Shown here one piece after another: positions 1 through 7,451 of a stretch of 13,574 bases of DNA. Origin of the DNA: Chloroflexota bacterium. GTDB lineage: Bacteria; Chloroflexota; Limnocylindria; P2-11E. The notes beneath the pieces were generated by a model. The model was given only the letters and a program-made list of their open reading frames with translations. It was not told the DNA's origin and ran no database searches. Made by a program: the position numbers and the translations under genes. Numbering within the stretch: position 1 is the first letter of the stretch; each line of letters starts with the position of its first letter. The DNA is taken from NCBI GenBank assembly GCA_013695575.1, contig JACDAF010000109.1, positions 1-13,574 of the forward strand, in the 5' to 3' direction.

Positions 1-2
1 AC

Positions 3-785
3 ACGCTGACTATCGCGAATCAGAAGGGTGGAGTGGGGAAGACGACGACGGCTATCAGTCTCGGTGCTGCCCTCGCGCAAGACGGTCTGCGTGTGCTGCT
101 GGTCGACCTTGATCCACAGGGAAACGCAACGAGCGGCCTTGGCGTCCGACGCCAGGACGTGGAGCGGGGGATCTACAACGTGCTCTTGCAGGATCTCCCG
201 ATCCCTGACGCGATCATCGCGACGAGCGTTGCCGGCTTAGAGCTGCTGCCGTCGGCGCCAGAAATGGCGGGGGCCGAGGTCGAGCTCGTGCCAGCACTCG
301 CCCGGGAGTACCGGCTCCGCACGGCACTTCAACACGCCGCCTACGACACCGTCATCGTCGACTGTCCGCCCTCCCTCGGCCTTCTTACGATCAACGCGCT
401 CACCGCCGCGGATTCCGTCCTCGTTCCTGTCCAGTGCGAGTACTACGCGCTCGAGGGACTCGCGCAACTGATGACGACGGTCGACGCGGTGAAGAGTCGC
501 CTCAACCCGCAGCTCGAGGTCCTCGCGATCATCCTCACGATGGCGGATGCCCGCAACCGACTCTCGATGCAGGTCATCGAGGAGGTCAACCGGCACTTCC
601 CCGAGCTCGTCGCGCGTGTCAGGATCCCGCGTGCGGTGCGGCTCGCCGAGGCGCCAAGCCACGGGCTCCCGATCGGCGCGTACGACCCGGATTCGCGGGG
701 GGCGCGAGCCTACGCCGACCTCGCGCGGGAGCTGCTGGCCCGACTCGCGGCGCGCCAGCCGATCATGCTCGGAGCCGCGAACTGA
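3..785 (+). CDS. parA: ParA-family chromosome partitioning ATPase (5' truncated)
   Basis: ParA/Soj-type deviant Walker A ATPase that works with ParB to segregate replication origins, using ATP-dependent nonspecific DNA binding on the nucleoid. The frame is open to the window edge. It reads TLTIANQKGGVGKTTT, which holds the Walker A' motif KGGVGKTTT, so the GTG at 33 is an internal Val codon and the true start lies outside the window. Only a few N-terminal residues should be missing, given the usual 250-270 aa length. Further signs are the LLVDLDPQGNAT segment, the Walker B strand VIVDCPPSLG, the VPVQCEYYALEGL segment and the C-terminal IPRAVRLAEAPSHGLPIGAYDPDSRGA region, all typical of chromosomal ParA. 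The stop overlaps the parB start (TGATG), so the two are probably translationally coupled. MinD is excluded by the ParA-specific C-terminal segment and the ParB neighbour. Confidence 0.95.
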   Translation, partial: TLTIANQKGGVGKTTTAISLGAALAQDGLRVLLVDLDPQGNATSGLGVRRQDVERGIYNVLLQDLPIPDAIIATSVAGLELLPSAPEMAGAEVELVPALAREYRLRTALQHAAYDTVIVDCPPSLGLLTINALTAADSVLVPVQCEYYALEGLAQLMTTVDAVKSRLNPQLEVLAIILTMADARNRLSMQVIEEVNRHFPELVARVRIPRAVRLAEAPSHGLPIGAYDPDSRGARAYADLARELLARLAARQPIMLGAAN

Positions 786-1645
786 TGCCGCACTCAGGTC
801 TCGGCCGCGGTCTCGATGTGCTTCTTGGCGAAAAGCCGACGAAGCCTGAGCCCCAGGTAGACGGGGTCGTGGAGATACCTCTGGAGCGGGTCGTCCCGAA
901 CCGGCAACAGCCGCGGACGCACTTCGACAAGGACGCGCTCGACGGCCTGACCGCGTCGATCCGCACCCACGGCCTCTTGCAACCCATAGTGGTATCGCGC
1001 AGCGGCGACGGCTACGAGCTCGTGGCCGGCCAGCGGCGCGTCCTCGCATCACGCCTGGCCGGGCGGGCGACGATCCCGGCCGTCGTCCGCGAGGACGTCA
1101 GCAACCGTCTCGAGCTCGCGCTCGTCGAGAACCTCCAGCGCGCCGATCTCAACGCGATCGAATCCGCCCGCGCCTACAAGCTGCTGATGGAGACGTACGA
1201 CCTGACCCAGGACGAGCTCGCCGCGCGCCTGGGGAAGTCTCGCCCGGCGGTGGCGAACACCCTGCGCGCGCTCGCCGCGCCGCAGCTCCTCCAGGACGCG
1301 GTCGTCGATGGGAAGATCAGTGAGGGCCACCTGCGTGCGCTCATGTCGCTCCCACTTTCGGCAGCGATCGCGGCGCTCGGGGACGTCATCGCCAAAGGGC
1401 TGAGCGTCCGCGATGCCGAGGCGCTCGTCCGCAAGCTTGCGAAGCCTCGCGGCGCCCGCGCCTCGAACGGCTCGCGACCTGACCCGGATCTGGCTGCGGT
1501 CACGACGCGCCTGCGCGAGGCGCTCGGTACGAAGGTGAGCGTCGACCGCAAGCGGCGCGGCCGCGGGGGACGCATCACGATCGAGTTCTATTCGGACGAC
1601 GATTTCGAGCGGCTCTACGAGCAGCTTTGCGGGGCAACAGCCTGA
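785..1645 (+). CDS. parB: ParB-family chromosome partitioning protein / CTPase
   Basis: ParB/Spo0J DNA-binding CTP switch that loads at parS centromere sites and stimulates ParA. The ATG at 785 is chosen because it overlaps the parA stop and gives the classical N-terminus MPHSGLGRGLDVLLGE, the ParA-interacting segment. The N-terminal CTP-binding domain contains the P-R-QQPRTHF segment, the box ELVAGQRR (Gln83) and VENLQR (residues 114-119). The helix-turn-helix is at about residues 140-163 (LTQDELAARLGKSRPAVANT). A basic linker follows, then the C-terminal dimerisation domain ending DDFERLYEQLCG. The length of 286 aa is normal. The consensus CTP motif is GERRxRA; here it is GQRRVLA, so two conserved positions differ. 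I found no parS-like palindrome (GTTTCACGTGAAAC type) in the window. The stop overlaps the gyrB start. Confidence 0.95.
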   Translation: MPHSGLGRGLDVLLGEKPTKPEPQVDGVVEIPLERVVPNRQQPRTHFDKDALDGLTASIRTHGLLQPIVVSRSGDGYELVAGQRRVLASRLAGRATIPAVVREDVSNRLELALVENLQRADLNAIESARAYKLLMETYDLTQDELAARLGKSRPAVANTLRALAAPQLLQDAVVDGKISEGHLRALMSLPLSAAIAALGDVIAKGLSVRDAEALVRKLAKPRGARASNGSRPDPDLAAVTTRLREALGTKVSVDRKRRGRGGRITIEFYSDDDFERLYEQLCGATA

Positions 1646-3813
1646 TGGCGGTGAGCAGGACGAAGGGGCGCACGGCCGCGCCGTCGAACGGCAAGTCCGC
1701 CGCCCGGAACGGGAGGACCGCGGACGTCAAGGCGTCCAGCTACAGCGCGAAGGACATCCAGGTCCTCGAAGGCCTCGAGGCTGTCCGCAAGCGCCCGGGC
1801 ATGTACATCGGCACCACCGATATCCGTGGGCTCCACCACCTCGTCCGCGAGGTCCTCGACAACTCGATCGACGAAGCGATGAACGGGACCTGCGACCGTA
1901 TCGACGTCACGATCCACCGATCGAACCAGGTAACGGTCGCGGACAACGGCCGTGGCATTCCGACGGATAGGCAGTCGCAGACCGGAAAGAGCGCCCTCGA
2001 GGTCGTTCACACGATCCTCCACGCGGGCGGCAAGTTCGGCGGCGCGGGATACAAGGTATCGGGCGGCCTGCACGGCGTCGGTGTTTCCGTGGTGAACGCG
2101 CTGTCATCGCACCTGCTGGTCGAGGTCCACCGCGACGGCAAGGTCTATACACAGGCGTACGAGCGCGGGAAACCGCTGGGAGCCGTGAAGGTCGTCAGCA
2201 CCGCGAAGCTCCAGCTGCCGCCGGTGGTCGCGTGGAAGGAACGCAAGCGCCTCACCGGGACCGTGACCCGATTCGCCCCGGATGCGCAGGTGTTCCCGGT
2301 CATCGAGTGGGACGCGACGATCATCCAGCAGTGGCTGCGTGAGACGGCGTACCTCAACAAGAGCCTCTGGCTCACGCTCCGCGACGAGCGCGACGGTCAC
2401 GAGGAGAACTACTACTTCGACGGTGGCGTGGTGTCCTTCGTGAGGCACCTGAACCGGGGACACCAGAGCTTGCACAAGCCGGTGTACGTCGAGAAGACCT
2501 TCGAGAAGGACACCGTGGTCGAGATGGCGCTCCAGTACAACGACGCGTTCACGGAGCGCGTCTACACCTTCGCCAACAACATCAACACGATGGACGGCGG
2601 CGCCCATCTCACCGGCTTCCGCACCGCGCTCACGCGGACGATCAACTTCCACGCGCGCAAGGTCGGCGCGCTGAAGGAGTCCGACCCGAATCTGACGAGC
2701 GAGGACGTGCGTGAGGGTCTCACCGCGGTGATCTCGGTGAAGATCAAGGATCCACAGTTCGAGGGACAGACGAAGACTCGCCTGGGCAACGCGGAGGTGC
2801 AGGGTCAGGTCGCCTCGGCCGTGAACGATGCGCTCGGGCAGTACCTCGACGAGAACCCGCAGGACGCCCGCCGTGTCGTCGAGAAGTGCCTCACGGCGTT
2901 CCGCGCGCGGGAGGCGGCCCGCAAGGCCCGCGATCTCGTCCTACGGAAGGGCGCCCTTGACGGCTTCTCGCTGCCGGGCAAGCTCGCCGACTGCCAGGAG
3001 CGCGATCCGGAGAAGTGCGAGCTCATCGTCGTCGAGGGGAACTCGGCCGGCGGAACCGCGAAGAACGGACGCGACCGCAAGTTTCAGGCGATCCTGCCGC
3101 TGCGGGGCAAGATCCTGAACGTCGAGAAGGCGCGCGCCGACAAGATGCTCGGCAACGAGGAGATCAAGTCGATCATCACGGCACTCGGCACGGGGATCGG
3201 CGACTACTTCGACGCTAGCAAGCTCCGCTACGGCAAGACCATCCTGCTCGCGGACGCGGACGTCGATGGATCGCACATCCGCACGCTCCTGCTCACGCTC
3301 CTGTACCGCCACTTCCGGCCGCTCATCGAGAACGGCCGCATCTATATCGGCCAGCCGCCGCTCTTCCGCCTGCAGCTGGGGAAGGAGATCCGGTGGGCCC
3401 ACTCCGACGCCGAGCGCGACAAGTCGATCAAGGAGCTGAAGGCGCAGGCGAAGACACGGAAGGCCGACCGGAAGGCGAAGCAGGACGCGAAGGACACCGC
3501 GGCCGGCATCGCGCCGAAGCGTGGCACGGACGGGGCCGAGCCCGACGACGCGAACGCGAACACCGACGAGGGGACCGATGACGGGAAGGGCGGTCGCGAG
3601 CCGGCGATCTCCCGCTACAAGGGCCTCGGCGAGATGAACGCCGAGCAGCTTTGGGAGACGACGCTCGACCCCGCCACACGCACGCTCAAGCGGGTGACGC
3701 TCGCGGACGCCGAGCAGGCGGACCTGGTGTTCGACGAGCTCATGGGCAACGAGGTCGAAGGCCGCAAGAAGTGGATCATGGCGAACGCGCAGAAGGCGGC
3801 GCTCGACGTTTGA
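1645..3813 (+). CDS. gyrB: DNA gyrase subunit B
   Basis: ATPase subunit of the type IIA topoisomerase that introduces negative supercoils. The ATG at 1645 overlaps the parB stop (TGATG); an upstream in-frame TTG at 1627 is less likely. A basic, disordered stretch of about 30 aa precedes the first conserved segment, YSAKDIQVLEGLEAVRKRPG. GHKL ATPase residues visible are Glu69, Asn73 and Asp76 (EVLDNSIDEA), DNGRGIP (100-106) and GGLHGVGVSVVNALS. The TOPRIM domain has catalytic Glu464 and DADVD (537-541), followed by RYKGLGEMN from Arg657. The TOPRIM motif reads EGNSAGG: residue 466 is Asn where Asp (E. coli Asp426) is almost invariant. PLRGK follows, with Arg at the E. coli Lys447 position, as in mycobacteria. 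Residues about 590-655 form a charged, low-complexity linker longer than usual. The gyrA partner with a gyrase-type C-terminal box argues against ParE. Length is 722 aa. Confidence 0.96.
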   Translation: MAVSRTKGRTAAPSNGKSAARNGRTADVKASSYSAKDIQVLEGLEAVRKRPGMYIGTTDIRGLHHLVREVLDNSIDEAMNGTCDRIDVTIHRSNQVTVADNGRGIPTDRQSQTGKSALEVVHTILHAGGKFGGAGYKVSGGLHGVGVSVVNALSSHLLVEVHRDGKVYTQAYERGKPLGAVKVVSTAKLQLPPVVAWKERKRLTGTVTRFAPDAQVFPVIEWDATIIQQWLRETAYLNKSLWLTLRDERDGHEENYYFDGGVVSFVRHLNRGHQSLHKPVYVEKTFEKDTVVEMALQYNDAFTERVYTFANNINTMDGGAHLTGFRTALTRTINFHARKVGALKESDPNLTSEDVREGLTAVISVKIKDPQFEGQTKTRLGNAEVQGQVASAVNDALGQYLDENPQDARRVVEKCLTAFRAREAARKARDLVLRKGALDGFSLPGKLADCQERDPEKCELIVVEGNSAGGTAKNGRDRKFQAILPLRGKILNVEKARADKMLGNEEIKSIITALGTGIGDYFDASKLRYGKTILLADADVDGSHIRTLLLTLLYRHFRPLIENGRIYIGQPPLFRLQLGKEIRWAHSDAERDKSIKELKAQAKTRKADRKAKQDAKDTAAGIAPKRGTDGAEPDDANANTDEGTDDGKGGREPAISRYKGLGEMNAEQLWETTLDPATRTLKRVTLADAEQADLVFDELMGNEVEGRKKWIMANAQKAALDV

Positions 3814-3836
3814 TGACGCACCTGGCGGTATCCTGA
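3813..3836 (+). CDS. Possible 7-codon coupling ORF between gyrB and the thioesterase gene
   Basis: An ATG overlaps the gyrB stop (TGATG, 3811-3815) and opens a 7-codon frame, MTHLAVS. Its own TGA overlaps the next ATG (TGATG, 3834-3838), the start of the thioesterase gene. The arrangement could let terminating ribosomes step across the only non-overlapping junction in this cluster. That is inference from position only. A frame this short can arise by chance, and no Shine-Dalgarno of its own is evident. Confidence 0.2.
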   Translation: MTHLAVS

Positions 3837-4408
3837 TGGCGAATCTCCGCGAGCTCGGCGTCTCGTTCGAGCACTGGTGTTTCGCGTGCGGCCGCCAGAA
3901 CCCGACAGGGCTGCACCTTGACTTCGACGTCGCCAAGGACCGCGCGACCGCGCGCTACACGGGTCTACCGCGGCACCAGGGCTACGACGGCTACCTCCAC
4001 GGCGGCGTGGTGACCGCGCTCCTCGACGAGACGATGGGCTGGGCGTTCTTCCAGCGCGGCATCTGGGGCGTGACCGCACGCCTCACCGTCACGTTCCGTT
4101 CCCCGGTGGTGCTCGGCGACGAGCTGCTCGTCTCCGGATGGATCGCGCGCGAGCGGTCGCGCGCCATCGAGACCAAGGGCCGGCTCGAGCGCGGGCGCGA
4201 CGGCGTCGTGCTCGCCGAGGCTGACGGGCTCTTCCTGCGGATGCCGGAGGAGCGCCAGGCCGAGCTCGAGCGGCGCTACGCCGGGACCGCCGACGCCTTC
4301 GCCAGGATCCGCGAGGCGATCGAGCTCGAGGAAAGCGAGCGGAGCGACGCGGCGAGGCCGGGGGCCGAGCGCGAAGGTCAGGCCCAGGTGAAGGTGGCCG
4401 TCTCGTGA
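3836..4408 (+). CDS. PaaI/4HBT-like hotdog-fold thioesterase
   Basis: Predicted cytoplasmic acyl-CoA thioesterase of the hotdog superfamily. The N-terminus has the CFACGRQNPTGLHLDF element (from Cys15), common in a PaaI-like subgroup. The core motif YLHGGVVTALLDETM (from Tyr53) contains His55-Gly-Gly and the acidic Asp64/Glu65 pair expected at the active site on the central helix. ARLTVTFRSPVVLGDEL then matches the 4HBT strand that usually reads LxVxFxxPVxxGD. The last 30-40 residues are Glu/Arg-rich and probably disordered, making it longer (190 aa) than the usual 130-160 aa. The ATG at 3836 has only a weak GGCGG upstream; translational coupling may compensate. The stop overlaps the gyrA GTG start (GTGA). 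Substrate unknown. Its place between the gyrase genes does not by itself imply a role in topology. Confidence 0.85.
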   Translation: MANLRELGVSFEHWCFACGRQNPTGLHLDFDVAKDRATARYTGLPRHQGYDGYLHGGVVTALLDETMGWAFFQRGIWGVTARLTVTFRSPVVLGDELLVSGWIARERSRAIETKGRLERGRDGVVLAEADGLFLRMPEERQAELERRYAGTADAFARIREAIELEESERSDAARPGAEREGQAQVKVAVS

Positions 4409-7392
4409 TCGACCACCCGGAGGGCTTCGACAAGATCGTCGGCGTCGATCTCCAAGCCGAGATGCGCAAGGCGTACCTGGACTACGCCATGTCGGTCATC
4501 GTGTCGCGCGCGCTCCCCGACGTGCGCGACGGGTTGAAGCCGGTGCAGCGCCGGATCCTTCATGGCATGAACGAGCTGGGGCTCCGCAGCAACCGCCCCT
4601 TCCTCAAGTCGGCCCGGATCGTCGGCGAGGTGATGGGCAAGTACCACCCGCACGGCGAGGCGCCGATCTACGACGCACTCGTGCGATTGGCGCAGGACTT
4701 CACGGTCCGCTACCCGTTGATCCAGGGCCAGGGGAACTTCGGCTGCCTGGCAGGTGACACCGAGGTCGAGCTCCACACCGGCGAGAAGAAGACGATGATC
4801 GAGCTCGTCGACCTCATCACGCGCGGCACGCGGTGCGACGTGTTCACGGTCGACGCGCACCGCAACGTCCGAATCAAGCCGGTCCGGGCGCCGCGTCTGG
4901 TGCGGCGAAACGACCCGGTCGTCAAGGTGACGCTCGTCTCAGGAGCGTCGGTGACCTGCACCCCGGACCACCGCTTCATGCTGCGCGATGGAACGTACCG
5001 CGAGGCGAGCGACCTCAAGCCGAAGGACAGGCTGCTGCCGTTCTCTCGCTCGGCGATCCCCGAGCGCCTGCACCGCACCGGAGCGTTCCCGATCCCAGCG
5101 GGCCTCTCGGCGGTCGTGCAATCGCTCGAGCCGGCCGGCCGCATGGACGTCTATGACGTGACCGTCGACGTGACGCAGAACCTGGCGCTCGGCGCGGGCA
5201 TCTTCGTGCACAACTCCATCGACGACGACCCCCCCGCTGCGCAGCGCTACACGGAGGCACGTCCGTCCGCGATCGCCGCGGAGCTGCTCGCGGACATCGA
5301 GAAGAGCACCGTCGACTTCGAGCCGAATTACGACGGCCGGGAGACGCAGCCGGTGGTGATGCCGGCCCGCCTGCCGAATCTGATCGTGAACGGCAGCACC
5401 GGGATCGCGGTCGGCATGGCCACGAACATCCCGCCGCACAACCTGCGCGAGGTGGTCACGGCGATCAAACGCCTGATCGACGACCCCGAGCTCACGACGG
5501 ACGATCTTTGCGAGACGATCCTTGGCCCCGATTTCCCGGGCGGCGCGCTGATCTATCGCTTCGAGGAGCAGCGCAACGTCGAGACCGCGGCGGTCGAGCG
5601 CGCGGATGCCATCCGTCGCGCGTACGCGAACGGCCGTGGGCGGATCCTGATGCGCGCGAAGGCGCACTTCGAGGACATGAAGGGCAATCGCTCAGCGATC
5701 ATCGTCACCGAGCTGCCGTACGCGGTGAACAAGGCGGCCCTCATCGAGAAGATCGCCGAGCTCGTCCAGGCCAAGCGCCTGGCGGGCATCTCCGACCTCC
5801 GCGACGAGAGCGACCGCGACGGCATGCGGGTCGTGTTCGAGGTGAAGCGCGACGACGACCCCCGCCGTGTGCTCAACAACCTCTACAAGCACACGGCGAT
5901 GCAGTCGGCGTTCAACGTGAACATGCTCGCGCTCGTCGAGAACCAGCCGAAGACGCTCTCGCTGAAGGAGGTCCTCCAGCACCACATCGATCACCGGCGC
6001 GAGGTCATCCGCCGTCGGACCGAGCACGATCTCGCGAAGGCCAGGGACCGGGCGCACATCCTCGAGGGTTTCAAGATCGCGCTCGATCACATCGACGAGA
6101 TCGTGAAGACGATCCGCGCCAGCAAGTCACCGGAGACCGCGCTCGCCAACCTGCGGGAGAAGTTCAAGCTCTCGGAGCTGCAGGCGCGGGCCATCCTGGA
6201 GATGCAGCTTCGCAGGCTGACCGGGCTCGAGCGGCAGAGGATCGAAGACGAGTACCGCGACACGATCAAGCTCATCGCGGAGCTCGAGTCGGTCCTCGCG
6301 AACCCGCGGAAGGTCCTCTTCCTCATCAAGGCCGACCTTGACGATCTGGACACGCGCTACGGGGACGACCGCCGCACACGCGTGATCGACGACGTCGTCC
6401 GCGAGATGACGGACCAGGACCTCGTCGCCGATGAGGACGTCGTCGTGACTGTCTCCAGCCGGAATTACGTGAAGCGGATGCCGCTCTCGACGTACCGGGC
6501 CCAGCACCGCGGTGGCCGCGGCGTGATCGGCATGTCCACGCGGGACGAGGACGACGTCGAGCACCTGCTCGTCAGCCGCAACCACGACCGTCTGTACGTT
6601 TTCACCGATCGTGGCCGTGTCTTCGCGCTGAAGGTCCACGAGCTCCCCGACGCGAGCCGCCAGTCGAAGGGCACGCCGATCCAGAACATCCTCGAGGCGA
6701 TGCAATCCGGGGAGCGTGTCTCCGCGCTCGTCGCGCTCCGCGACACCAAGTCGGCCGAGCACCTCGTCATGGCGACGCGCCAGGGGTTCCTGAAGAAGAC
6801 GGCGCTCTCGGAGTACGCCAACGTGCGGCGCGCGGGCCTCATCGCGATCCAGCTCCGGGCCAAGGACGAGCTCGCGTGGGTCGCTCCCTGCTCGGAGAAG
6901 GACCGCATCATCCTCGCGACCAAGAAGGGCAAGGCGGTCTGCTTCAAGGCATCGGACGCGCGCCCGATGGGCCGCCAGACGCAGGGCGTCACGGGTGTGC
7001 GACTCGCGCGCGGCGACTCGGTCGTCGGTATGGGCATCGCCCGCCCACGCGCCCAGGTCCTCTCAGTCACCGCGAACGGCTTCGGCAAGCGGACCGGTGT
7101 GGCCGACTTCCCGACGCACAACCGCGGCGGTCAGGGCGTGATCCTGGCGGCGCTCTCGCAGAAGACCGGCGATGTCGCAGCAATTCAAGTCGTCGACGAG
7201 GGGGCCGAGGAGATCCTGCTCATCACGACGACCGGCGTCGTCATCCGGACACCGCTCGACCAGGTGCGCGTCCTCGGCCGGGCGACACAGGGCGTGAAGG
7301 TCATGGCCACCGGCGACGCGAAGATCTCTTCGATCGCGACGTTCACCACGACGCGCACAACGCAGCCCGTCCTCGGGCTCGAGACCTCCTAG
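4405..7392 (+). CDS. gyrA: DNA gyrase subunit A precursor containing a mini-intein
   Basis: DNA breakage-reunion subunit of gyrase. The GTG start overlaps the thioesterase stop (GTGA) and gives a normal N-terminus with LDYAMSVIVSRALPDVRDGLKPVQRR. The precursor is 995 aa; removing the 157-residue intein (Cys114-Asn270) leaves 838 aa, usual for GyrA. The quinolone region reads HPHGEAPIYDAL (from His81), with Ala86 at the E. coli Ser83 position and Asp90 at the Asp87 position. The catalytic tyrosine is Tyr282 of the precursor (Tyr125 mature; QRYTEA), close to E. coli Tyr122. GSTGIAVGMATNIPPHNL, the coiled-coil/tower region with LQARAILEMQLRRLTGLE, and a beta-pinwheel C-terminal domain follow. 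The GyrA box is QHRGGRG (residues 700-706; consensus QRRGGKG), supporting a supercoiling gyrase rather than ParC. Activity should depend on protein splicing, because the insertion interrupts the DNA-gate domain just before the active-site tyrosine. Confidence 0.96.
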   Translation: MIDHPEGFDKIVGVDLQAEMRKAYLDYAMSVIVSRALPDVRDGLKPVQRRILHGMNELGLRSNRPFLKSARIVGEVMGKYHPHGEAPIYDALVRLAQDFTVRYPLIQGQGNFGCLAGDTEVELHTGEKKTMIELVDLITRGTRCDVFTVDAHRNVRIKPVRAPRLVRRNDPVVKVTLVSGASVTCTPDHRFMLRDGTYREASDLKPKDRLLPFSRSAIPERLHRTGAFPIPAGLSAVVQSLEPAGRMDVYDVTVDVTQNLALGAGIFVHNSIDDDPPAAQRYTEARPSAIAAELLADIEKSTVDFEPNYDGRETQPVVMPARLPNLIVNGSTGIAVGMATNIPPHNLREVVTAIKRLIDDPELTTDDLCETILGPDFPGGALIYRFEEQRNVETAAVERADAIRRAYANGRGRILMRAKAHFEDMKGNRSAIIVTELPYAVNKAALIEKIAELVQAKRLAGISDLRDESDRDGMRVVFEVKRDDDPRRVLNNLYKHTAMQSAFNVNMLALVENQPKTLSLKEVLQHHIDHRREVIRRRTEHDLAKARDRAHILEGFKIALDHIDEIVKTIRASKSPETALANLREKFKLSELQARAILEMQLRRLTGLERQRIEDEYRDTIKLIAELESVLANPRKVLFLIKADLDDLDTRYGDDRRTRVIDDVVREMTDQDLVADEDVVVTVSSRNYVKRMPLSTYRAQHRGGRGVIGMSTRDEDDVEHLLVSRNHDRLYVFTDRGRVFALKVHELPDASRQSKGTPIQNILEAMQSGERVSALVALRDTKSAEHLVMATRQGFLKKTALSEYANVRRAGLIAIQLRAKDELAWVAPCSEKDRIILATKKGKAVCFKASDARPMGRQTQGVTGVRLARGDSVVGMGIARPRAQVLSVTANGFGKRTGVADFPTHNRGGQGVILAALSQKTGDVAAIQVVDEGAEEILLITTTGVVIRTPLDQVRVLGRATQGVKVMATGDAKISSIATFTTTRTTQPVLGLETS
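4744..5214 (+). mobile_element. Mini-intein within GyrA (157 aa, no endonuclease domain)
   Basis: The host protein is continuous as GQGNFG / SIDDDPPAAQRYTEA if residues 114-270 are removed, matching normal GyrA (GQGNFGSI in E. coli). The insert starts with Cys114 in a block A motif (CLAGDTEVELHTGE). It has a block B motif with TPDH (Thr186, His189), a block F motif (MDVYDVTVDVTQNLAL, 247-262) and block G ending IFVHN, with penultimate His269, terminal Asn270 and +1 extein Ser271. These are the residues needed for class 1 splicing. The roughly 55 residues between blocks B and F are too few for a LAGLIDADG or HNH endonuclease and show no such motif, so this is a mini-intein that cannot home by itself. 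The block F position that is often His (HNF) is Gln here. Base composition and codon use look like the surrounding gene, suggesting a long-resident element. Confidence 0.95.
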
Positions 7393-7440
7393 CGGACGCT
7401 CGCGGCTCGCGGTCGCACGCCCGTGTACCGGCCGAGAGCA

Positions 7441-7446
7441 GGGAGG
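7441..7446 (+). promoter_or_regulatory. Strong ribosome binding site of ftsE
   Basis: GGGAGG lies 5 nt before the ATG at 7452. It is one of the clearest Shine-Dalgarno sequences in the window and fixes the ftsE start, even though the same frame is open far upstream inside gyrA. The 59-nt gyrA-ftsE gap shows no convincing terminator, so ftsE may be read from the gyrase operon or from a promoter inside gyrA. Confidence 0.75.
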
Positions 7447-7451
7447 GACGA

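Noticed and set aside
237..1052. Long minus-strand open frame opposite parA/parB (and similar ones opposite gyrB, gyrA and ftsE)
   Set aside because: Arg-rich low-information proteins antisense to confidently identified genes; typical shadows in high-GC DNA.
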